Below, piece after piece: positions 1 through 11,656 of a DNA stretch of 64,000 nucleotides. Source of the stretch: Isoetes taiwanensis (lineage: Eukaryota > Streptophyta > Lycopodiopsida > Isoetales > Isoetaceae); NCBI GenBank assembly GCA_021234155.1, contig JAJEKV010000054.1:186001-250000 (forward strand). Direction: 5' to 3'. Numbering within the stretch: position 1 is the stretch's first letter; every line of letters starts with the position of its first letter. A program made the position numbers and the translations under genes. The notes beneath the pieces were generated by a model that did not search any database, was not told the origin of the DNA, and saw only the letters and a program-made list of their open reading frames with translations.

Positions 1-1262
1 ATGAGATTTTATGGGTGTTGGCCTGGCTGGGGAACCAGGTTCAACATTATGGCACTCCCGGTGGGACTCTGTTCTTATGAGCAGAGTTTTATTCCCCAAA
101 GCACAGTCTGTATCAGAAAACAGAATATCTGAGTGCTTTATGAAGATATTTTCATGAAGTTGTTGGCTTCTTGCAGCAATGCTGTTAATCTCAAGGGAAA
201 GTTCTCTCTGTAGCAGACCAGTGGCTCCTGCAAATCCTTCTCTGCTCAATCTGCACCCTGATCTCTTTTTGAATTTCTTGAGTACATTCTGGATACAATA
301 TGACGCTGAAGAAAAAAAAAAGGGGCAGAGTTTTAACCTGGCATGCGTCCTGGTTGTATTATGTGGCTTCTCCTGCATTTGCTCAAGTAGTGAAGCCAGA
401 ATCCTTCAAACTCTTCTATTTCCGCAGCAAAAGGGTTGAAAGCCTTTTTTCCTTCTGGATACGGACAATCTAAGAATCTCAGTCTGTAATTACCTGCCTC
501 TTCTGCTCTGTTTTTCTATCCTTGTCTGCGATTCAAAGGTTCTAAAAAAAGGAAACCTCTGCCATGTTATCCATAGATCAACAATGCCAAAGCCAGATTG
601 CAGCTGCCGATATCTCAACATCACCGCCTCCTCTCTGGCAAACACTTTCGAAATGCTGAGAACAGGCTTTGTTCAAAAACCTCCTTTTCTAATTCTGCAC
701 TGCCAAAATGCTTGCCGGATTCTTAGTTTTTTCGACTCTGCCTATCCATATGCTGAAAGCAAATTGCCGCCAAGCTGTTGATATCCAAAATCGGCCATAT
801 CCAGGTGCCATAAACGTAGCTTCTATTCTTGCCTTAACCCTAGCACATTGTAACAAACCGCCTGCATTCTGATATTTCCAGCTTGTTGCATGCCCTAACC
901 CTAAAGATTTCATTTTTTTGATCGTTGCCTTTTCTAAGTTTTCCACGACCATTGCCTCTTGAAATTATATAACCAATTATTTTTGGGGCACCCACTCTCT
1001 AAGAGGAGGGTGGCAGCCTCCTCTTCATTAGATTGAAGGCCTTTGCAAGGGGATTTCTTTTGTATTTTGATCATGATTTATTGAAGAAAATATTTATCTC
1101 TGTGCAAATTTTGATGTCTCATTCAGTTCATATTCAATAGATCTTTTCTTGAGATGAGATTTTATGGGTGTTGGCCTGGCTGGGGAACCAGGTTCAACAT
1201 TATGGCACTCCGGGTGGGACAGAAATTGTGGAGAGCTTGCGTAGTATACACCTTCCAAATAT
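1..1262. other. LTR-end/leader-like DNA bounded by a 67-bp direct repeat
   Basis: No coding region is supported here. Bases 1-67 recur almost unchanged at 1154-1220 (one mismatch seen). The repeat contains a GC-rich stretch, TGGCCTGGCTGGGGAACC, which sits where a primer-binding site and leader would lie in a plant LTR retrotransposon. The DNA just before the second copy, about 985-1150, is AT-rich and resembles the R/U5 end of an LTR. The second copy leads directly into a gag-like reading frame; the first leads into unrelated sequence. This fits a partial duplication or nested insertion of an LTR-plus-leader, but no LTR boundary could be fixed. Confidence 0.4.
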
Positions 1263-1590
1263 ATGCAGATGGAAGAGGACAAAGACTCGCAAGAATCCAT
1301 AGGGATGAATGATGTTCCAGTTGAAGGTTTTGCTGATACAGCTCCGCCCAGTAAGTCAGGGGCAGTACCACCAATGTATCCATACCAAATTGAAGTAATC
1401 ACTCCTTCAGTTGCACCATCCTTCGACGGTACCAAGAATCCTCAAGAATTTTTGGTACAATTTGAAGATTATTATGACCAATATGGTACGAAGGAAGAGG
1501 AGGAGCTTTTGCTCCTCAAAATACTTATATTTTTACAACAAAATCTGGACTGTCCAATTTCACCCCTTCATCTAAACCATTAAAATCACC
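1263..1590 (+). mobile_element. Ty3/gypsy-type gag N-terminal fragment
   Basis: A 106-codon reading frame contains the segment PSFDGTKNPQEFLVQFEDYY followed by an acidic, leucine-rich stretch. This resembles the start of the retrotransposon gag domain, in which an FDG motif precedes an aromatic-rich helix. It follows the leader-like direct repeat at 1154-1220, as expected for gag. It is not similar to the gag of the larger elements at 1.7 kb or 53-55 kb, so it comes from another family. It is a broken fossil; AT-rich low-complexity DNA follows at 1590-1700. Confidence 0.45.
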
Positions 1591-4138
1591 TCTTCATCCT
1601 CGCCCTTCAATTCTTCACCTCTTCATCTCCACCATACCCCATTATAATATTTTAACATAGCCCCAAATTATATTTTTTAACCATTGCCCCTTCACACATG
1701 TTGGACCACTTGTGGTTCAACACATACCACCATGGCCTGTCCTCAGCTTCCTCAAGTCCAAGTTCAACTTCCAGGTACAAATCAAACTGCTTCAGTCCGA
1801 CTCACGACTTATCAACTATGGGTCGCCAATGGCAAACAAGGTCCACGCCCTGTTCTGAGAAAGCCACCTCGGCCACCTCAACAACAGCGCCCTCAGCAAG
1901 CAACATCGTCCTCTACTCCTCTGGATCAACAAACTCAAGAAGAAATTTATCAGGCTCTCAATCCTTCGGTGCAGCAATTTGGGTTGGTTTGGTTTCTCGC
2001 CAGACCAAGGCCTCACGTCCCTTGACAATCATACCTCATGACACGCAACCTGCGTTTGCTGTCGACACGATTCCACATGAGGACCCAAAAAAGGTCCATT
2101 TCGCGCCCAATCTGGATAAACTCATGCCCCATGTCATGCCAAAGGCCGCACGCTTGCAAATGTTCATGCCACCATGCGTGCTCAGCAGCTTCAGGAGACA
2201 CATTCCTCGTCCAGAATCCCACGCTCTCAGTCGTATCCCAATATTGCTGCAGAGGTTGAGCTTCTCAAGGAGGTTTCAGCTTCGTTGCCTCAGACTCCTG
2301 CCCCTTTGGAACTGGCTGATCCATTTTCTCATGTTCCCTTGGAACTCCAAGAAGAGCTCGCCAAAATCAAGCTTCCCTTGAGTTTTGCCACTATTCTCAA
2401 ACTCTGTCCTGCTCTCAAAGAACAATTGCCCCTACCCACTGTTGGCTAACGGTCATATCACGCGCCCTCAAGGCATCACCGCTCTTCTCCGCATCAGTAT
2501 TGGTGATCTCAAATCCCCCTTGGAATTTGGTGTTTGGAAAGCTGGTGAAGATCCGGGTGACTATGAAATGCTGGTTGGACGACCCTTTCTCCGCCAGGCT
2601 AAGAGCATTCATTATTGGGCCACAGATCAACTGGTCATCACTGATGGCACTCTCAATGCCACTATGAATTTGGAAACGGGCAAGTTAATTTCTGTTGAAC
2701 ACGCTGAACCCTCACTTTCCGATAGTGATTCTGAAGATGCTCAAAATACTTATCAGGTCCAGGCTCCACCTGCGAGTCTTCCTCTCTCATCCTACCCTGA
2801 GTATACAGATCCTTGGGATGAGATGACCCTTGATCAGGACTAGGTTGTGGCAGCTCTGCTTGACCCTTACCTGGCTCTTTGCAATCGCGTTCAACGCGTT
2901 GATCATTTTTCCGACATGAAGGCTCCTTCTGAGGTTGTGGATGTTCATGCTGTCATGAAGCAACCCTTGCTTGATGATACTCAACAGCCTCTTTTCTTTA
3001 CTACACAAGATGCTGCGCCTCCGGTGCTGCTCCAACCACCAGCTCATGTTGTTAAGGACACGGAAGTTGTCCCGCACATTCAAACTCCCGATGTGGAAGT
3101 GGTAGATCTTGGTGACAATCAACCAGTACACTTGGCTGCCAATCTTCCGTGCCATCACTTTGTTCAAAAAATTCAAACATATCTTTGCATATGGAGCTAT
3201 AAATACCTTCAGGGTATCAAAAAAGAGTGAGGGGAATTGACCATTCCCACCAAACCTGATGCACGCCCAATCTAGCAACGACAGTACCGGCTCAACCCCA
3301 ACTATCGTGACCGCGTCAAAGCCGAAATCGACAAGCTCCTGGATGCTGGCTTAATTTATGAGGTCAAACATTCAGAGTGGGTGAGCCCCATTGTCATTGC
3401 TCTCAAGCACAATGGAAAAATCCGAGTTTGTGTGGACTACCGAAAATTAAATCAGGCCACGGAACTGGATTATTTCCCGCTACCCTTCACAGACTAGGTT
3501 CTGGAAGAGGTTGCTGGTCACGAGATGTACTCCTATGGACGGGTTTTCAGGGTATAATCAAATCTCCATCAAACAGGAAGATCAACTCAAAACCACTTTT
3601 ACCACGCCTTGGGGCACCTTTGCCACAAGGTGGTTCCTTTTGGGTTATCCAACTCTCCATCCATATTTCAACGCATCATGCTTTCTGTATTTCAAGACTA
3701 TATGAAAGATCGTCCCTTTCTCCAAATCTTTCAAGATGATTTCTCAGCCTACAGCTCTATGGATGATCACCTGGAGAAGTTAGAGCTAGTTTTTTAAAAA
3801 TGTGATGAGTCAGATATCAGTCTCAATCCAGAGAAATGCACCTTCTGTGTCACCTCGGGTGTTCTTTTGGGTCATGTGGTTAGTAAAGAAGGCATTACCA
3901 CGGATCCTGCCAGAATCAGTTGCGTGCTGAAGGCACATGCACCATCCAACATTAAAGAGACACGCTCCTTCCTGGGTAAGGTCAATTACTATGCCACCTT
4001 CATTCCTGGACTCACTGCCATTGCTGATCCCATTCATAACTCATGGGTGATGAATCCTCTTGGGCTTGGAATCCCCAGACGGAGGCAGCCTTCCAGAAGC
4101 TGAAGCTTTGGCTTATTCAGGCACCGGTACTTGTCCCA

Positions 4139-5299
4139 CAAGGGCCCCAAAAATGAACTTGCATTAATAATCAGCGTGAAAACTAGTATACATATGGTTT
4201 TTTATACGACATTTCACAATGTCAACAAAAACCATGTGTTTTTTATGGTTTTGCAAAACCATTAGTAGTTCATGTCATATTTTTTGTACTAATTCCAAAG
4301 TTTACAATAGTTTCAAAAAAATCATCATTAGTTTGTAAGATGATTTATAAGCATACATTAAGTTTGCAAAATCATTACTAGTCCATACCACGATTAATTA
4401 CATCAATTCTACATCATCCAATAGTTTTGTGAAATCATCATTAGTTTGGAAGATGTGTTTTACACATAGATTGATTTTGCAAAACCATTGCTAGTTCATA
4501 ACATATTTAGTTATAGGCATCTTATATTTTACAGGGTTTCTTGAAGTGAGTGCGAATTTTTAGAGGGTTTTTTTTGGAAGGGTTTAGAGAGTTTTTTAGA
4601 TTGTTACATCAAATTCTGCTTTTACCATTGGTTTTGAGGTGTAGACGATGCAATTGAAGACTCCATACTATAGAAAATAACACTGCATTAAAGTATGTAG
4701 AAGTAGTTTAAAAGAAATAGTTTGAAGTAAACTACAGAAGACAAAATACTATAATAATCCATAATAATGTTATGAAAACCTAGACGACATGAAGTCCTCA
4801 TCCTTCTTCACGCTCGTCATCTACAAGTAGACAACGCCAAGTAGACAACGCCTACGTCTTCTTTCCTTATGAACTGGAGATTCCCTTTTTGACAAAACTG
4901 AAGCTATTGATTCTGCATACACAGGAAGAATGCTAATACGTTAAAAAGGATAAGTAGTACTACCAGATGGTCCAAACCAGATGGTCCAAACCGAGCTGAT
5001 TCCTGCAATATTAAAAATGCCAAAACAGGCTAGGCAATGAAAAATGCTCATAGAAATGCTCATTAAGTGAAAGCAAGAATGATTGTTTGCTACATAAAAG
5101 ACAATGCTACATAAAAGACGAATTCGAAAGAAACAAACAAAGTCTTCAAAGAAACAAACAGATAGTTTGGCTTGCACAGAAATATGGAGGAGCGCCGCCG
5201 CACTATGTCCAGAAGGCACAGGCGTCTTCCCAACTAGAGCTGGAGTATGGAGCTGGAGATATATTCAGTTATGCCAGTGGGAAGAAAAGATAGATCCCC
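4139..5299. other. 1.16-kb insertion inside copy A
   Basis: Homology between copy A and copy B stops near 4139, inside the RT-RNase H part, and resumes near 5300 at a point contiguous in copy B. The intervening DNA is AT-rich and has no recognisable coding region. At 4.25-4.52 kb it contains about three degenerate copies of a roughly 100-bp unit around TTTGCAAAACCATTAGTAGTTCAT. A short doublet, CCAGATGGTCCAAA, occurs near 4970-4990. No clear terminal inverted repeat or target duplication was found, so the class is unknown. Confidence 0.5.
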
Positions 5300-7192
5300 C
5301 CTCAATGGGACAAGCCCTTTCATGTTCATGTGGATGTCTCGGCTTTTGCTATTGGTGTTGTTCTCTCTCAAGCATATGATGAGCACACGGATAAACCCAT
5401 CCGCTATGCCAGCAGGAAACTCAATCTTGTGGAGCAAAATTATTCTGCCACGGAGCGGGAAGCACTGAGCTTAGTTCTCTATGTCCAACGCTTCCGTCAT
5501 GATTTGTTGGGAAGCAAGATCAAGTTCTTTGTCGATCATCAAGCTCTTCTCTATTTGATCAACAAAGCCACGCCCACGGGTCGAATTGCTCGTTGAATCC
5601 TGCTTCTGCAAGAGTTCGCTCCCTTTGAAATTATTCACAAGGAAGGAAAATCTCATGTTGTGCCTGACTATCTCTCATGCATCCACACAAATAATCCGTC
5701 CACGGGTGTTTTTGATGTTTTTCCAGACGCCCAACTGTTTTGGTCACAGCCACGCCACATTGGTTTCATGACTATCAGCAGTATCTCCTCTCTGGAGCCC
5801 TTCCGTCTGAGGATCCCACGCTCCCTCCAGAAAAGCTTCACTCATGCCGTCGTCAGTTCCTCCGTGAAGTCCGTGACTATACCATGGTTGCGGGCCATCT
5901 CTACAAACGCGGCAAAGACATGGTTCTGCGTCGATGTGTTCTCCCTCATGAAGTGCCAGAAATTGTTCGACAAGCTCATGAAGGCCTGGGTGGTGGCCAT
6001 TTTAGTGGTGACACCACGGCACACAAAATTCTTCTTGCAGGCTACTTTTGGCCCACACTCTTCAAGGATTCCCACGCTCACGCCCGCACGTGTGATGTCT
6101 GTCAGCATGTGGGTCGGCCCACGGCCCGTGACGCTCTACCTTTGACTCCCGTTGCCACTCCGCTACCCTTCAGCAAGTGGGGCATGGACTTTGTGGGGCC
6201 CATGGATCCTCCTGTGTGGCACACCCGTGCCCGCTGTATTTTGGTTCTCACGGATTATGCCACGAAGTGGGCGGAGGCCTGTGCACTTCCTGACAACACT
6301 TCTGCCAGTACGACCAAAGTCCTTTACACGCATATAATCACGCGTTTTGGTTGTCCCACGGAACTAGTCAGTGATCCTGGAGTTCATTTTGTCAATCACA
6401 CCATCAAGGAGTTGACGGATTATTTACATATCCATCACAGAAAAAGCACATCTTACTATCCTCAAGGGAATGGGTTGGCTGAAAGTACTAATAAGACCCT
6501 CATTACTATTCTAAAGAAAATTTTTGATGCTTCTCGCACGGATTGGCAGGACAAACTACCTACAGTTCTCTGGGCTTACAACACAAGCTTTAAAATTGCT
6601 ACTAGCCACACTCCTTTCAAGCTGGTTTATGGCCAAGAGGCTCTCATGCCTTTTGAATATGTTCTTTCAACTCTTCGTTTTCAATTGGCCACAGTGCATA
6701 ATCCACCTGCAGCACTCCAAGAACGAGTTTATCAACTAGAACAATTAGATGAACTTCGCAGAGATGCTTATCTTCGTGTTCTTACTGGGCAACAATTGAG
6801 AAAAGCCTGGCATGACAAACATCTCAAAGCAAAGACCTTTAAAGAGGGAGATTTGGTTCTACTTTACGACTCCAAATACAAAAATTTTCCGGGCAAATTA
6901 AAATTTCGGTGGCTTGGTCCTTACCAGATTCTTCAAGTTGTGCAACTAAGTGTTTTCCAACTCGCTGAGTTAGATGGCACGCCATTACCTACTCTAGTTA
7001 ATGGCTTTCGCCTCAAATAGTTTCACACAGATGTAACGACAGTTCATTCAAACAACCAGGATGCTCATTCAAATTCTGAACACAGTGAGTAGAAGGCTAT
7101 TTATATATCGCAAGAAAAACAAATATTGGGCATCTATATATCTTCGCTATGGGCTGAGCCCTATATACAAAATCCTACATTAAAAGGGACCC

Positions 7193-7435
7193 CTACTCCG
7201 TGTTTGGAGCAGAGGTCACACGAAGGATGTGGTAGAGGCACTGCTCATGGTCCCAGCGCAGGTGAATCACAACCTCTATGGGGTTGGTCAGAGGATCAGG
7301 GTGTTCAGCCATTCCGGCACACCATCCGTCCATGGATATGCCGCGGTTCCGCAGCTTCCAGAGGTCCAGCGCGTTCATCTTCACTGTAATCCACTCGTTA
7401 CAATTCCGGACCATAGTGCACTCGCTATTCATCAT
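7193..7435 (-). CDS. Conserved antisense ORF of the Athila/Tat-like element (copy A)
   Basis: This small reading frame runs opposite to the retrotransposon genes, between integrase and the post-pol sense ORF. Its product of about 80 residues matches the antisense product at 47112-47360. By eye about 60 of 76 aligned residues are identical and the two end at the same place. Shared blocks include NC-EWIT-KMN-LDLWK, RNRGI-MDGWC, GMAEHPDPLTN and HLRWD-EQ-LYHILR. An upstream ATG at 7459 would add eight residues with no counterpart in copy B, so the inner start at 7435 (or 7432) is preferred. The composition (many W, H, C and M) matches no domain I recognise. Antisense ORFs downstream of pol are known in Tat-lineage elements such as Grande and Retand; kinship with those is not shown here. 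Confidence 0.6.
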   Translation of the reverse strand: MMNSECTMVRNCNEWITVKMNALDLWKLRNRGISMDGWCAGMAEHPDPLTNPIEVVIHLRWDHEQCLYHILRVTSAPNTE

Positions 7436-7467
7436 CGCCAACTGGTGTCCTCTGCTCACCCACTGCT

Positions 7468-7482
7468 CGCTTTATATAGCCA
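7468..7482 (-). promoter_or_regulatory. TATA box of the antisense ORF (copy A)
   Basis: On the minus strand the sequence GGCTATATAAAGCG lies about 35-45 nt before the start codon of the antisense ORF. The same box with the same flank, TTGGCTATATAA followed by CGAGCAGTGG, occurs at the same place before the antisense ORF of copy B. A GATTG/CCACGT block further upstream is shared as well. Conservation in two diverged copies supports a real promoter. Confidence 0.6.
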
Positions 7483-8659
7483 AGCCGCCTAAAGGCCTGT
7501 CAACGTGGTTCAATCAAATTTTGGCTAACGTGTTTGCATGGAATGCACCTTCTAATTCAAGATTCTCTTATCCAGCCGCAAATCTAGTCATGGTACAATC
7601 TGCCACCCATTTTTATGATGTTCGACTCTCGAATTGCCTGTCTTAATTACTCTCCCTTCATATTACGCCCGTCTGCCATTATTACTCGTACCTTCTCCAA
7701 GCTATCCCATCCTACCGTTCATCCTCGTTCATCTCCGTATCCAAAGATATGGGCATTCAATTTGCCCAGATTTATTTGCAGCATCTTGGGGATATAACAC
7801 TCTTCGTGTATATCTGGACAACCATACTGTCCCCACGGAATGGGTCTCTCATCCTGTGTATACTATGCTTTCCTCTTCTGACTGGGAGCAACGGTGTCAA
7901 ACCTTAGATGCTGATCTTGTTCGAGAATTCCGAAAGCAGGCTCAGAAACCCACAATGCAGCCCCAACCAGATACTCATCTGTATGCATCTCTAGGAGCGC
8001 CACCATGTCGTCACTATCTCACATCTGACTGGCGTCTCCCGTTTTGGAGGTTCTGGAAGGTCACGCAGATTGGACTCCTGCTCAGATCTCAACCGATCTC
8101 CGGTGAGATCCACGATTTATTCGCCAATCTATCTGGCAAGAAGGGGATACCTTGGAACGCTATAGCAATTGGATCTATATCCCCAATGAAAGAGGCTGGC
8201 AGACACCTACTCACGCTGTCTGGGATCTAACCCAGTTTTTGGAGCGTGCTGCCACCTCCCCGGATCCTTCAGTTCACCGTCAAGCCAGTTTTTGTGATGC
8301 ATTGAAGTGCCTTCTTTTGTGTTCTCTTGCACGAAAGCGCCCTATTTATTATTGCAACCCGAATGCCAGTGCAAGCACCTTTGGACTTCAGACCTGTCTT
8401 CCGATGGAATGCCAATATGTTCATACGGAGGCTCACCGTGCCCTTGAAGACATGGTGCAGTCCGGTTTCCTCATTGACGCCACTCAGGCAATTGGTCTCA
8501 ATACTCCTGAGGTTCTCAAGGAACGGCAAGAACTCATCACGACATATCACTCAGGGTCACGCCCATATAGCCGCAAGATGATTTTTCAGTTGCTGGTTTC
8601 CCGCCTCCTGAATCTGTTCCACCTTTTCTCTCCATTGAGTGTCATTTGGTGGGCGGGAG

Positions 8660-8705
8660 TGTTAGTCCTGTATGTCCAGGTACAGGACTATTCATGAAGA
8701 CCACG
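8660..8705 (+). repeat. Start of the 3' LTR of copy A
   Basis: After the purine-rich tract GGTGGGCGGGAG the sequence TGTTAGTCCTGTA begins. It matches the LTR start of copy B for roughly 45 bp, including GGTACAGGACTATT. Beyond about 8705 the similarity to the copy B LTR is lost, so the rest of the LTR is either diverged or absent. Confidence 0.6.
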
Positions 8706-11656
8706 GATCATGACAGGAATAAGGCACCAGGTCAACCATCGGGAAGTAGACCCATGCTATGGCGTGATTGTAGCCTTCTGGAGACGCAATCCCATGGAAT
8801 CACCCTATGAGACTACTCCGTTTACATCTCCCCAGTCCGACGAGGCAGGTTAGGGAGGCGTCCCCTCCCCTGGCACAATAGATCTCTGGGTGTGCTAGCG
8901 GACCCGTGCCACATTAGCAGCCCCTGCATTCGCACTGACATACCCCCCTAAATCTAAAGGCCGGCTCACCGCGCCCGTTCGAGCCCAAGACCTTCCTATA
9001 AGCATGTATCCTGCGATCCAGGGAGTGTCAGACCCATACCCCGCCCCTTCAGTGACTGACTATAAGTCTAGCACACTATAGGAATCTTGTAGCCACGCTA
9101 GGCAAGATCCCACCCCCCTTTCACCATCATACTCGTTGTTTGGTGTTGAATCACAACATAGCATCCACAGCCAGGTGGGCTCTTGTGCACAAGCCACATT
9201 TACTGGGTTTTAAGGGTTCTAACTAGGAATATTTCTACTTCTAGATGGCCTTTAGGTCCCTACCCCCTTTTCACCCATACAACATAGGAGGAACAGAAAA
9301 AGAGCATTCATATCTGATACATCCATCATAATCTCATCTAGAACATAAAATAAAGAGATTAATCATCCGTCTAACAAGCAAGGGTTAGTTCTAACTAGAA
9401 TCTCAAGCTAACTAAGCCTACGAAGCGATATCTGAGCAAGACCTCCCATCTCTCAGGTTCTCCATGCCCTGCTGGTTGAATAAGCTCCTCCTCCAATTGC
9501 CCCCGAATTGAATTGGGAGCCCCAATTTGGATCACCCAAAGTTAGCAGTTCTGTCTTGCCCAATCAATTTGGGCCAGGTGGCAATTCTAGATTAGTTATC
9601 ATTAACTAATTTACTATTTTAGCCTTTTTAATATTAGGTTAAGCCCTAAATTCAAACTAGGGTTTAGGGTTAGGTTTCCACCTTAATAATTATTGAGTTA
9701 ACATAGCTAACCTTAGCTTATGAATAACTAATGCACCATTAATTATTCTTAGTGACATGTCATGTGTTTATACCTAAAAAGGCATATAAATACGTGGAAT
9801 GTCACACTTATTTTTCCTTTAAAATCCAATCTTTTTGTTGGATTCTTTACGCTATCAGAATTAATTTTTTATGACTTGTTGTATTGAGATTTTGTCATCT
9901 TCTATGATTGTTCCCTTCTACCTTCTTTACACTACCGAGCATTTTGGTATCCTACTACTATATTCAACTACTATATATATACCTAGAAATTTTGGTATCC
10001 TTTGAACTTTACACTTCTGATCAACTGCTACATGTGGTCTTGGAACGTTTGCAGTAATGGCATTATCATCTTATATCCTGGAAATTCTCGACAGGCGAGA
10101 TAAAATATGTCCTGCATCATCACATTGATATATTACAAATGTACAGATCTACAGTTTATCACTAAGTCTATTACTTCTAAGATTTTTCCCTGGAAGATGT
10201 TTCGGGATGATCGTGTTTTAATCCTAGATAGCAATGGTCTTGATGCATCCCTTCTTGTAATGGACCCCATAGACCTTCTGAACTCCATGGATGTTAGAAG
10301 TCGAATCAGTTCAATTTCATTTCTACAGTTGCGAGTTCATTTAATCTAACAGATATTCCATAGTAGCACACGGCCATGTTCTCAAATATGTGGCCTTGAG
10401 GCAGCACACATTATAAATTGAAATTTTCTAAAGTTAAATATAAGAACTGGACAAATTGGCTTGCAAGTTTGGCAACTCATAGGAACAGAAAAAAAGTAAC
10501 AAAAAAGAGTCCATAGAGGTTAGCTTTGTTTTTGTTTTGTTTCTATTTATTTACAGCTGAATGCTCCGGATTTATATTTTTTATGGATATAAATGTGTTG
10601 TGTGCCATGTCGATGCATTAAGAATGTCCTTATGCATATAAGCTTGTTTTTTCAAGCATTCGTGTATCATATCATGTCAATGGTAAGGAAATTGATGGGA
10701 TCTGCTACCATCTTCTATGTATGAAGCGAGATGGAAAGTATGTGTAGATATGGTTTTTGCCCTTTGAGTATTTCATATTTGTTTGTCCTATTCAAACTTT
10801 CCCTGACTTTTAAGGTCTCTAATTTCATCTATAAATTTGTCGTACTCAGACTTTTTTCTCTGACTATTGGGGTCTCTCTTATTCATCTATCTCTACCAAA
10901 TCTTTTTATTAGCCAAACAATAGATTGCGTTATGGTGGCCATAAAGAGAAATGCTGCCGCGATGAATATCTTGGCCATAAAGAGAAATGCTGCCGCGATG
11001 AATATCTTGTATGCACTGATGACACACCTAGTCTTCTAGGGCAACCTTGGTGCTATAAAACCTTTGCCCTTTTAAGTTGTTTTAAGGACAAATAAGGTAA
11101 AGGACCTTTGAGATCTTGTTGATATCAATTGAAATTCAGATCTACACACAAGTATCCTACAATCCATGTTATCTTGTGAGGAGAAGTTTCACATCCATCA
11201 AGATGCACGCAAGACAATCTTGAGTATTTTAAGATGCAAGACTATCTTTATTGCGTATCCTATTAATGGTAATATGAAGAGGTTTTTACTACAAGATATC
11301 TTCTTCCATACGGCACTCACCATCGTATCATTACAATCATAAACATGATTATATATGTTTAGAAAAAGGTTAGAAGAAAAGAATCCATGGTGGTATGAAG
11401 TATCCGATATGTACAAGAATATCCTCAATTATGAAATGCCATCCTACTCCAGCAATATACTTGGCCCATCAAAAAAGTCTTTTCTTTGCACACACGTGGA
11501 AGGGGATGAAACCTGTATGGGAAAGGAGCATAGATAACTATGTAGGCTAACGAGATTATATATAAACAAGGTTAGTTGAGTCTAATTCACTCGTTGTGCC
11601 ATAAACCTGTGGGTTTATGTGGATGATGATGATGATAAAAATCAAATCAATTCTAT
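8706..11656. other. Intergenic DNA, no gene recognised
   Basis: The first 600 bp are GC-richer and resemble LTR or leader DNA of an unidentified element; the rest is AT-rich. A short TTTAGGGTTAGG run near 9660 resembles a single plant telomere unit and is too short to mean more. Reading frames at 10.1 and 10.7 kb are short, have no recognisable motif and are judged accidental. The only structured feature is the 36-bp tandem duplication at 10937. Confidence 0.5.
10937..11008. repeat. 36-bp tandem duplication
   Basis: The unit starting GGCCATAAAGAGAAATGCTG and ending GATGAATATCTT occurs twice head to tail with no mismatch seen. This indicates a recent local duplication. Confidence 0.9.

Larger units (their letters stand above)
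1705..8705 (+). mobile_element. Old Athila/Tat-like Ty3/gypsy element (copy A), heavily broken
   Basis: This element matches copy B at 42.9-56.3 kb along its length, in the opposite orientation. Parts in order: 3' half of gag (about 1.7-2.45 kb), post-protease linker (2.45-3.25 kb), reverse transcriptase (3.3-4.1 kb), RNase H (5.3-5.65 kb), integrase and its C-terminal domain (5.74-7.02 kb), an antisense ORF (7.19-7.44 kb), the C-terminal part of the post-pol sense ORF (7.7-8.65 kb), and a purine-rich tract followed by an LTR start. The reverse transcriptase shows the LPF-TD, GFSGYNQI and DD signatures of the Athila/Tat clade. The integrase region is the longest surviving frame, 426 codons. 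No 5' LTR is visible. The copy is a fossil with well over ten breaks plus one foreign insertion. It lacks the receptor-kinase insert of copy B. Confidence 0.88.

Noticed and set aside
9650-9680. Telomere-like TTTAGGGTTAGG
   Set aside because: Barely two units, common by chance in AT-rich plant DNA; no interstitial telomere array.
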